Source: a bacterium (GTDB taxonomy: Bacteria > Bacteroidota > Bacteroidia > B-17B0 > Aurantibacillaceae). From it: a DNA stretch of 55,333 nt. Both the position numbers and the translations under genes were made by a program. Positions within the stretch are counted from its first letter, which is position 1, and the number at the start of each line of letters is the position of its first letter. Location of the stretch: positions 1-55,333 of the forward strand of contig JAQSCW010000005.1 in assembly GCA_029945625.1 (NCBI GenBank), given 5' to 3'. Below, piece after piece: positions 1 through 7,800 of this stretch. The notes under the pieces were generated by a model. That model saw only the letters and a program-made list of their open reading frames with translations, searched no databases and was not told the DNA's origin.

Positions 1-1
1 T

Positions 2-36
2 GTGGGCTTTCCACTACAATCGCTCACGCAGCAAAC
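2..36 (-). repeat. Partial copy of a dispersed intergenic element
   Basis: This stretch contains GGGCTTTCC, then CAATC and CTCACGC. The same order is found in the complementary strand of 4001-4150 and in the + strand of 37822-37976. I read it as one end of the same repeat family, cut by the window edge. The match is short, so the assignment is tentative. Confidence 0.45.
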
Positions 37-302
37 TAGTTGTTTCCATTTATAATAAAAATCCAAGGAATAAATAAGTTGCATTTCCCCAACAATTCCG
101 ATTAATCCAAAATTGATGCGCGTAAATTTACTAAGCCTACAAAATAAGGCGAGCGGCGCCGGTGTAGCATGCAGGTGAGCGAAATGGTGCAAAGGGCGTT
201 AATGTTGTTATGCCGCCGCCGCTCACGCTCTACCAAAACCTCAGCATAGGAGCCAAAAAACAGAAATCTAAATTTGGGGAGCTAAGCTATTAATTAATTC
301 GA
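37..302. other. Non-coding stretch, nothing recognised
   Basis: No frame holds a convincing ORF. A GC-richer patch at about 149-230 contains GAGCGGCGCC and GCCGCCGCCGCTCACGC, and could fold, but I recognise no RNA family or repeat in it. It lies downstream of the minus-strand thioesterase gene. Confidence 0.5.
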
Positions 303-857
303 TTACAACTTTATGAAACACCTTTCCTCCTCCAACAAAGCACTTTCAGGTGCCGTTAACAAAGCCAAACGCGCATTCTGCAATTCTGTTTTGTAAGTGG
401 CACGCAACTCCCTTCGTTTCATCGCCTCTAAAAAACGTTTCACTTCTTCTTTGTTTTCCAAAATCAATCCGGGCACTTCGCATGGTTTGCCCGAATCATC
501 TTTTGCTACCATGGTAAAATAAGAAGTATTGGTATGCTTAACTGTGCCAATTTTAAAATTTTCGGCAATCACTTTAATCCCCACCACCATGGAGGTGCGT
601 CCAACATAATGCACCGAAGCATACATACTCACCATCTCCCCTACATCAACCGGTTGTAAAAAATCGACATTCTCCACCGAAACAGTGACACAATAATTGC
701 CGGCATGTTTTGATGCACAGGCATAAGCCACCTTGTCCATGAGTGACAAGAGGATGCCTCCATGAATCTTGCCTCCAAAATTTGCATAAGCAGGGATCAT
801 CAATTCATTAAGGGTGGTTTGCGAATATAAAACCTGACGGTAATTTTCTTTTTCCAT
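303..857 (-). CDS. Acyl-CoA thioesterase (hotdog fold)
   Basis: Predicted to hydrolyse acyl-CoA to free acid and CoA in the cytoplasm. The protein carries the hotdog signature HGGILLSLMD near its N-terminus, where the Asp is the usual catalytic residue of the YciA/ACOT subgroup. It is followed by the alternating strands expected of that fold (SVENVDFLQPVDVGE, then GRTSMVVGIKV). About 184 residues is normal for the family plus a C-terminal extension. I start at the ATG at 857 (MEKENYRQ), because the upstream in-frame extension to 893 is Cys/Lys-rich and unlike the family. It stands alone, divergent from the glycosyltransferase. The natural acyl chain cannot be told from sequence. Confidence 0.85.
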   Translation of the reverse strand: MEKENYRQVLYSQTTLNELMIPAYANFGGKIHGGILLSLMDKVAYACASKHAGNYCVTVSVENVDFLQPVDVGEMVSMYASVHYVGRTSMVVGIKVIAENFKIGTVKHTNTSYFTMVAKDDSGKPCEVPGLILENKEEVKRFLEAMKRRELRATYKTELQNARLALLTAPESALLEEERCFIKL

Positions 858-944
858 GATTGAACATTTTAGACACTTGCGTTTGACATGCAAATTATGA
901 ATAAATATAATTTATTAGTTGTGCACCCGCTCAAAAATAAAAAT

Positions 945-952
945 TACTTTTG
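945..952 (+). promoter_or_regulatory. -7 promoter box TACTTTTG (glycosyltransferase)
   Basis: Exact match to the Bacteroidota -7 consensus TAnnTTTG. Only six bases separate it from the GTG at 959, so transcription should begin almost at the start codon. A TTG at 919-921 is a weak -33 candidate with longer spacing than usual. Confidence 0.6.
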
Positions 953-958
953 TTTTCT

Positions 959-2101
959 GTGAATTCCTCCAAACTGAAGATCTTTATTATTGGTCCTGCC
1001 TTCCCCCTGCGTGGCGGACCGGCACAATTTGATGAGAACCTTTGTAAAGAGCTGTTGGCGGAAGGACATGACGCGCAAATTATTTCCTACTCCCTGCAAT
1101 ATCCCAACTTTTTGTTTCCCGGATCGAGTCAGTATGAATCCGGCGGAGAGGCTCCAAAAGGACTAAAGATCCACACCCTCGTCAACACCGTAAATCCCTT
1201 CAATTGGTTGCGTGTGGCGCGTTTCATTAAGAAAGAAAAACCTGATTTTATTTTATTCCGTTTTTGGTTACCATTTTTTGGTCCGGCCCTTGGTACTATT
1301 GCCCGCCTGGTGAGATCAAAAACAAAAGTATTGGCCCTTACCGACAATGTGATCCCACATGAAAAACGATTTGGCGATGTGCTTTTTACGCGCTATTTCA
1401 TAAAAAGTTGCCATGGTTTTATTGCCATGAGTAAAACGGTGCTCAACGATATTTCAAAATTTTCAACTACGCCAAATACAGCCTACTCACCGCATCCCAT
1501 GTACGAAACATACGGACCACCGGTGAGCAAACAGGAAGCCCGCAAGAAATTAGGATTGAAGCAGGATGATAAGCTAGTTCTATTTTTTGGGCTGATCCGA
1601 AATTATAAAGGTCTGGATTTATTACTAGAAGCCATGGCAGATCCTGCTGTTAAAGCACAAAACATTGTTTTGCTCATTGCCGGCGAATTTTATGAAGACA
1701 AACAAGCTTACCTCGATCTCATCAAAAAACACCACTTGTTGAATCATGTAATTTTGCGCGATACATTTATTTCGAATGAAGAGGTGCGCTATTACTTTTG
1801 CGCCGCAGATCTGGTTGCCCAAACATACCGCAAGGCCACCAATAGCGGGGTAACCATGGTGGGATACTATTACGAAAAACCCATGCTCGTAACCAATGTG
1901 GGAGGACTTGCCGAAATTGTGCCCAACGAAAAATGCGGCTATGTGCTCGATATTTCCGTTCCCCTCATTTCCTCAAAAATTCTCGACTTTTTTCATCATC
2001 ACCGCGAATTTGAATTCGTTGAAAATGTACGCCTCGAAAAGAAAAAATACGAGTGGAGCGCATTCGTAAAAGCATTACTGGAGCTTTATTCAAGGTCGTG
2101 A
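959..2101 (+). CDS. Glycosyltransferase, GT-B fold (family 4-like)
   Basis: Likely transfers a sugar from a nucleotide-sugar donor to a glycan or lipid acceptor at the inner face of the membrane. The N-terminal half opens with IFIIGPAFPLRGGPAQF, the typical first strand and glycine loop of GT4 enzymes. The C-terminal donor domain has LVLFFGLIRNYKGLDLLLEA, LLIAGEF and NVGGLAEIV, which match family 1/4 enzymes. The first Glu of the usual E-x7-E pair is not obvious. I chose GTG at 959 over TTG at 950, because the TTG lies inside a promoter box; no ATG is available before the conserved first strand. About 380 residues is a usual length. Acceptor and donor are unknown, and no polysaccharide cluster surrounds it. 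Confidence 0.8.
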   Translation: MNSSKLKIFIIGPAFPLRGGPAQFDENLCKELLAEGHDAQIISYSLQYPNFLFPGSSQYESGGEAPKGLKIHTLVNTVNPFNWLRVARFIKKEKPDFILFRFWLPFFGPALGTIARLVRSKTKVLALTDNVIPHEKRFGDVLFTRYFIKSCHGFIAMSKTVLNDISKFSTTPNTAYSPHPMYETYGPPVSKQEARKKLGLKQDDKLVLFFGLIRNYKGLDLLLEAMADPAVKAQNIVLLIAGEFYEDKQAYLDLIKKHHLLNHVILRDTFISNEEVRYYFCAADLVAQTYRKATNSGVTMVGYYYEKPMLVTNVGGLAEIVPNEKCGYVLDISVPLISSKILDFFHHHREFEFVENVRLEKKKYEWSAFVKALLELYSRS

Positions 2102-2489
2102 ATTTCCAGTATCGCAGGGACTTATAATCCGTGAAAATGATCTAGTTACTCCGCTTGGAAGAATTTGAAATACTGGTAATCGATTAAGAACGCGAGGATG
2201 GATAATCCAAAGAACAGCTAATTAATCAAACATAAAAATTCTGGAAGTAATATAAACACAGTGATGACCGAAAAAAGAAACAGGTATTTTATTTAGCCGC
2301 TGAACTATTTATCAACATACTGTTAGTACAAAATAACAGGTGTTGATAGATTTTAGAAATCCTCAAAAGCCCTCATTCCCCTAATAATCAGGCCCTTTTC
2401 AGCAAATAGTGAATTACTGCATTATTTGTTAATAACCCCGTTTTAGTGCGTCCCAGCGGCTTAGTATATTTAGTTGTTATCATCAAACT
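2102..2489. other. Intergenic region upstream of the SMC-like locus
   Basis: No convincing ORF or RNA gene. It holds the long inverted repeat at 2310-2348 and, near 2466-2473, TATATTTA, a one-base variant of TAnnTTTG that could serve the kleisin gene. The sequence is AT-rich and unlike the repeat-packed gaps further on. Confidence 0.5.
2310..2348. repeat. Long inverted repeat with 8-base loop
   Basis: The left arm TATCAACA-TA-CTGTTA pairs with the right arm TAACAG-G-TGTTGATA around the loop GTACAAAA. Fourteen base pairs are interrupted by one small internal bulge. No T-run follows, so it is not an ordinary terminator. It lies about 140 bases before the kleisin gene and could be an operator or a structured leader element. 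Function unknown. Confidence 0.55.
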
Positions 2490-2657
2490 ATGCAATTACA
2501 GGTAAACGTAAACGATATCCTCTCTCAGCTGTATCAGCATCGCGGAGTGGTTGAGTTTCTATTTGCTAACCGCGAAAACATAACGGTTAACGAATTACTC
2601 AACAACTCTCGAAACTCAAATCACTCGATCTCGTTTACGAATACGAGAACATTGTGA
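2490..2657 (+). pseudogene. N-terminal fragment of the kleisin-like gene, in another frame
   Basis: From ATG 2490 this frame encodes a helix-rich start (MQLQVNVNDILSQLYQHRG, then VVEFLFANRENITVNELLNN). It then drifts into Ser/Asn/Thr-rich sequence and stops at TGA 2655-2657. The frame that continues into the 351-residue kleisin ORF is open from 2591, and between about 2609 and 2653 it reads SKLKSLDLVYEYENIV, which looks like the natural continuation. A -1 shift (one missing base) near 2600-2612 would join the two into a protein of about 406 residues. Alternatively this is a separate 55-codon upstream ORF, since its TGA overlaps the GTG at 2654 (GTGA), a classic coupling arrangement. I favour a frameshift or sequence error. 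Confidence 0.6.
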
Positions 2658-3709
2658 GTCTGAACGATGCCGTGGTAGCCATGTTTGAGGACTTTATGGA
2701 AATTGGTGACGTTACCCCCGGTTTCATTAACGACTACATCAACGAACTCAACCGGCACATTCGTTTCTATCAGGAAGCGCGTGAAATGCGTTTTTTAAGG
2801 AGCATCAAAAAATACCTCAAACGCATCAATGCCACGCTCACCCGCGAGATCATTAAATTGCAGAAGAACGTAGATGATACTTATAAAAACGAAAGCAATT
2901 ACCGCATCAAACTACAAAAACTCGAGAACTACCGGGAAAAACGCGATACCATCATTGAGTTCATCAATAAAACTACTCTGGTAGTGGAAGACACCCGCTC
3001 CCTGTTCAGTTTAACTAACGACAGTGAGCTCTTCGGTATTGTGTCGGCCCTAAAAGTGAGTCTGATCGAGAACCTCGATTACCTCATCGAAATTCAAACC
3101 GATATAACCGATTACATCAATAAGATCCAGTTCCAACTCGATGTGTACATCAAAGCGCAACGACTAAAAGAAATAAAGGATCATGGCACCTTACACTTCA
3201 AAACGAATTTCAACGAAGTGGTGAATAACATCAATACGCTGAGACATAACGGACATAAATCGCCCCGCACAAAAATCTCTATCGACTTTTTGTACACCGA
3301 CGACGGACATATCCTCTGCAAGCGGATTTCTGAAAAATACAAACTTACCCGACTGATGGTGCGTGGGCTGGCAGACCGAATGGCCGGCAATTTTAAGGAT
3401 AAGGGTTTGGAGCAACAAATAAAACTCGACACCGAAAAACTAGTACAACGTTTCTTGGCACAGAGTAAAAGTAATTTGTTTGAATACCTGATGGAATACA
3501 AATTTCCCAAAGCCATTGGTACCGTAACATTTGAAGAACGTCTCTCGCTATTTGTAGAAATTGCCATGGAATACCAAAATGCCATGGATTTTAAATACCG
3601 TTTAGTTCATTACGATTACGAAGACAATGAAAAAAATAAGAAACGATTGGCTTATACCTTGATTTTACCCCTAACCGAAAAAAAGAAAAATGAAACTGCA
3701 AAGGCTTAG
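2654..3709 (+). CDS. MukF/MksF/JetA-like kleisin subunit (N-terminus in another frame)
   Basis: Predicted kleisin bridge of an SMC-like complex. The call rests on context (followed by a ~200-residue protein and a 1227-residue coiled-coil ATPase) and on architecture: a likely winged-helix start, a long charged coiled-coil segment at about residues 32-106, a middle helical part, and a compact C-terminal region (DDGHILCKRISEKYKLTR, about 215-270). MukF is about 440 residues and JetA-type proteins somewhat longer; joined to the fragment at 2490 this protein would be about 406. As annotated from GTG 2654 it lacks the first helices of the N-terminal domain. I see no enzymatic motifs. There is no direct family hallmark I can quote, so identity is inference from gene order and shape. 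Confidence 0.6.
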   Translation: MSLNDAVVAMFEDFMEIGDVTPGFINDYINELNRHIRFYQEAREMRFLRSIKKYLKRINATLTREIIKLQKNVDDTYKNESNYRIKLQKLENYREKRDTIIEFINKTTLVVEDTRSLFSLTNDSELFGIVSALKVSLIENLDYLIEIQTDITDYINKIQFQLDVYIKAQRLKEIKDHGTLHFKTNFNEVVNNINTLRHNGHKSPRTKISIDFLYTDDGHILCKRISEKYKLTRLMVRGLADRMAGNFKDKGLEQQIKLDTEKLVQRFLAQSKSNLFEYLMEYKFPKAIGTVTFEERLSLFVEIAMEYQNAMDFKYRLVHYDYEDNEKNKKRLAYTLILPLTEKKKNETAKA

Positions 3710-4000
3710 TCGAAACACTCAAGTACAGAACCAAGAAACAAGACACAAGGGAACCACGACCTACTCAACTCTGTCTTGCCTCCTGTCTCCTGCCGTCTTG
3801 AAACCAATAATTGAATTTGAACGTTTGAACATTGAACTTTGCACACTGAGCTTGTCGAAGCGTTGAACTTTGAACCTGTCACGCTGAGCTTGTCGAAGCG
3901 TTGAACATTGAACTATTGAACTTTCAACCATTGAACTTTGAAATTTGAACCTTGTCTACATAAATATCGACGGAATTACAGTTACTAATGCATGTAAGAA
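3710..4000. repeat. Repeat-filled gap: TTGAAC array and GAGCTTGTCGAAG elements
   Basis: About ten copies of TTGAAC lie in loose tandem between 3812 and 3950. Within them, two copies of CTGAGCTTGTCGAAGCGTTG occur at 3846-3865 and 3884-3903. The core CTTCGACAAGCTCAG is familiar as a short dispersed intergenic repeat in many environmental bacterial genomes. The first 100 bases are CAAGA/TCTTG-rich simple sequence. No coding signal; the ORF across 3945-4199 is a by-product of the repeat. Confidence 0.65.
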
Positions 4001-4150
4001 CCCGCGTGAGGGATTGAAGCGGAAATCCTTTTTGCCCACTCCAAATTGTGAGGAAGGCAAAAAGATTGAAGCGGAAAGCCCGACCACGGCCTTACAAAAC
4101 AAGGCGAGTGAGCGAGCCGTAGTTTTGTTGGGCCGGGGGCACGCCCAAGT
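4001..4150 (+). repeat. Dispersed ~150-bp structured element, copy A
   Basis: Starts at CCCGCGTGAGGGATTGAAGC and ends in GGGGGCACGCCCAA. It contains nested complementary segments: CTTTTTGCC with GGCAAAAAG, and CGGCC...GGCCG flanks near 4085-4137. The same ordered blocks occur in opposite orientation at 37822-37976 and partly at 2-36. I have seen similar GGATTGAAGCGGAAATCC / GGGCACGCCC elements between genes of Flavobacteriia, but cannot name a family. It sits inside the SMC-like operon. Confidence 0.6.
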
Positions 4151-4203
4151 AAGACAATTTTTCAAAAACAAACTATATAGACCATTAACAAACACCTAAA
4201 CCT

Positions 4204-4809
4204 ATGTTAGCAGAAGACTTCAGCCTCCCAAAACAAACGCATGAGATTTTTGCCGTTATGGCACGCGGAAATTTTATATCCAGCAATGGGAGTCGCGACG
4301 GCATGAACCGTTTGTACGACGTGATCAATAATCCCGATAATTTTGATCGATTGCAGGCCTATTTTAATGTGATTCGCTACAATATTGAGCGTGGCAATAA
4401 TTTCTTCTATTTCTCAAAATTACATGAGCCCAATAGCGACCTTGAGAAAAAACTCGAACGTTTTGAGCGTTATATCGACATCATCGATCTCTTTGCCAGT
4501 ATGGACAATAAGATTACGATCGGGAGTCGTTTCCGCCCGGGAGAGATCGCCGAAGAATGCAATGCCAACGTACGGTTAAAACAAAAACTTCAAAAAATCC
4601 CCTTGTACCGTTCAGAAACGTTGCATAATAAAGTGCGGGAGATCTGTGAACTCATGAGTCGCGATTCGTATTTGGAACTGGAAGACGAAAAAACAGAATC
4701 GTACAAAGTATTGGATTCTTATACTTACCTCCTGGATGTGGTAAATGCCGTCGCCATTTACGAAGACACCGGCAATACCGACAATGCACAGGGCCTCATC
4801 TATAATTGA
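4204..4809 (+). CDS. MukE/MksE/JetB-like small subunit of an SMC-like complex
   Basis: A 201-residue soluble, charged protein with no signal peptide and no catalytic motif. The pattern is a helical start, a segment at about residues 45-68 (DRLQAYFNVIRYNIERGNNF) with aromatic strands after it, a central charged helix, and a C-terminal winged-helix-like block (LMSRDSYLELEDE, then LDSYTYLLDVVNAVAIY). Proteins of 200-240 residues with two winged-helix domains between a kleisin and a giant coiled-coil ATPase are typical of MukE/MksE/JetB, which bind the kleisin. The start ATG follows the ~490-bp repeat block, so it may be transcribed from its own promoter; 62 bases separate it from the ATPase gene. 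Identity is inferred from order, size and predicted folds. Confidence 0.6.
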   Translation: MLAEDFSLPKQTHEIFAVMARGNFISSNGSRDGMNRLYDVINNPDNFDRLQAYFNVIRYNIERGNNFFYFSKLHEPNSDLEKKLERFERYIDIIDLFASMDNKITIGSRFRPGEIAEECNANVRLKQKLQKIPLYRSETLHNKVREICELMSRDSYLELEDEKTESYKVLDSYTYLLDVVNAVAIYEDTGNTDNAQGLIYN

Positions 4810-4871
4810 GCGCCCCAATTACCAACATAGAATCACGAAAAAGGAATTAAAACAACAAAAGAAGATAAAGA

Positions 4872-7800
4872 ATGGAAAACTGTAGAATCTTAAACAGAAT
4901 AGTGGAGATAAATATATCCAATGTAAAATATGCGGATATAGAACTGAGTGGAAATACCTGTTTTGTGGGCACTAATAATTTTGGTAAAACTTCGCTGCAG
5001 CGGGCAATCCTGTTTTTTTACAGCGCCAATAGCCGCGGTTTGGGAATCTCACCTTCCCAAAAACCATTTGAGGAGCACTACTTCCGCTACGAGAACTCCT
5101 ATATCGTTTATGAAATTGCTACTGAGGATAAACCATTTTTTGTGATTGTTTACCGTCACAATAAATTAGTTTTCCGCTTTGTGGATGCGCCTTACAGTCC
5201 CGACTTTTTCTTCACTGCTAACGACGAGGCCATGAAGATCAAAGAGATCATCTCCAATTTTGAAAAAAGAGGGATTTACATCTCTAACCAAATCGACACC
5301 TTTGAACGTTACCGAAACATCATTTACGGCACTGAGACCGACAAACAATTATCGAAATTTCACTTGCTGAAGGGAAATGAAAAATACCAAAACATTCCCA
5401 AGTCAATCACCAATGTGTTCTTGTCCTCAAAAAGTAGCGTAGACTCACGTTTTATCAAGGATTTTATCGCCAACTCACTCACTACCGAAAGTAGCAGCAT
5501 TAAACTCGAGCAAGTGGAACGTCAGCTGCGACAGTTTAACGAAAAATACTCCGACATTGAAATGTACCTGCGCAAAGAGTCGCAGCAGCTCATTGAAATG
5601 ATTGATAAAAAATACGATCAGGTACACATGCTCAAGGGGGCGCAAATGGAGATGGCCGACAAACTGGGCAGCAGTCTCCGCTTTGCCGAAACACAGAACG
5701 AGGCCATCCGTGAATCAGCCAAAAAGAAGGAAGAGGAATTAGAAGTACTGGAAGCCGAGCATGATGCACAAAAAGAACATATTGAAAGCAAACAGAACGA
5801 ATTTCGCGAAGAAATAGGGTATTACGATCGCACCATTCGTGATGCCAATAAAAAATTAAAAGAATACAAAGAGAAAAACATCGAACAAGCCGTCGAAAAA
5901 AATGCCGATCGTGAAAAGTTGCAGGTGGAATTAAACATTGCACGTCGCGAATACGAGAGTTTAACTTCCAATGTGGCAAGTATTGAATTAAAGTACTCCT
6001 CGTTGATAGAACAATTGCGTAATGACAAATCGGCCTATATCAACAAAATTAATTCCCGTACCGGCGAGGTGTTTAATCATTACAACGAATTACAGCTTCT
6101 TCAAAAAAATGAATACAATAAACGCGATGCTGAACTTAAACAAAAACGCGAAGAAAGTCTCAATGAAGTAAATGCAGAAGTTACCGCCAAACAAATTGAA
6201 TTCAACGAGTTAAAAAGTGAAGAAAAAGTAATTCGTAATACCCGATTTTACGAGCAGGAGATTCGCAATCTCGAAAGTGAATTGGCCGAACTCCGCGCCG
6301 TGAATTACAAGAATAAAAGTGAGCGCGCCATTAAACAAAACATGGTGCAAACCTTGCAGCGTGAATGGGAGGCTCTGGAGCTGAAACTGAAAAGTTCACT
6401 GAGCAACCGGGTGAATCAAACAAATAATGAGATCATTAAAATCAGGAATGAGATTAAAGAAATTGAAGGTAAATTGGATGTGCAGCACGATGCTTTTTAT
6501 GGATTTCTTGAAAAGAACGTAAAGAACTGGCACCAAACCATTGGAAAAGTGGTGAACGAAAAACTGCTTTTCAGAACCGACATTGCTCCCGAATTAAAAC
6601 AAGAAGCTGCCGATACTCTGTATGGCATCAGCCTGAACCTCGAACCGCTTGAAATGGTTTCTAAATCCATTGAAGAGTATCAGTTCGATAAAAATGAACG
6701 TCTGGCTCAGATCCGTGATCTTGAGGAATCACTTAATCAGTTTCAAACTGCCAACAACGAAGAAAAAATGCTGGCGGCCGATAAATACGGCAAACAATTG
6801 GGCGAATTAAAAGAGGATGTAAAAGTACTCGCCTACTCTCTTGAACTGGCCGAAAAACGTGAACAAAAATTAAATCATGAATTTGAAGATTGGAACAACC
6901 GTGCCGGTAAAGAAGTTGAAGAAAGTCTGAGTGGCAATCGCCAGCGCTTAAATTTACTCGAGGAAGAACTGAGTATTTTAAGCAAAAAGAAAAATCTGGT
7001 TCTAAGTGATTTTACCCATCAACTCGAAAAGCTTAAAGTTTACAGCGATGAACGTCTGTCAGAATTAAAAGGCAAACAGGAAACCGAGATCTCTGAACTG
7101 GAAGTGGATAAGAAGAACCACGTGAAGGAGTTCGAAAACAAGGAAGAAGAATTGGTAAAAGAAAAAGACAGCAATTTCAAATCAAAAGGAGTCGACGCCA
7201 AACAGTTAAAGAACGTTGAAGCCAGAATGAAGGAGTTGCAGGAAGCCCTGAAAGAAATTGAGCAGTATTCACAAATCATTCACGATTATTTGAAAGACAA
7301 ACGTGAAACCTTTGATAAATTGCCCGATCTTATTCAGAAAAAAGAGGAATACATGAAGAGCAATGCCGATTTGCATGCGCAACTGGAGGAATCGACCCGC
7401 AAGTACAATATGAAGCGCATGGAACTGAATAAACAGAAAAGAGCGCTCGACGAAGAACTTATTGATTACAATAACGGCATCAACTTTTACAGCAATAATT
7501 TTCGCGATACGCCCGTGTACACCAAGTATTCCGACATTATAGAACGTGCCGAATCAAAACGCACCAATTACCACATCATGGATCTTTGCACCCAGATGCT
7601 GAAAAACGATTCACATTTTAGTGAAGAATATGGGGCATTCCAGCGCTTTGTAAATGAGTTTGCCGGAAAATTCCGTTTCGATAACCACTTTAATTTTGTT
7701 ATTCGCAACGATGCTTCACAGGGAGAATACGAGCGCTTCGCACAAAATTTGCGTTCATTCATCAACGAGAACAAAATTGAATTATCGGTTGCCGAAACCG

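Noticed and set aside
950-958. TTG 950 as the start of the glycosyltransferase
   Set aside because: The TTG lies inside the TACTTTTG promoter box, so it would not be in the transcript; GTG 959 fits better.
2310-2348. dif site or integron attC
   Set aside because: The arms and spacing do not match two 11-bp Xer sites with a 6-8 base centre, and the ends do not fit the attC RYYYAAC/GTTRRRY boxes; no integrase is adjacent.
3945-4199. 84-codon ORF (both strands open) in the SMC-operon gap
   Set aside because: It coincides with the dispersed repeat element and TTGAAC array; the translation has no protein-like pattern.
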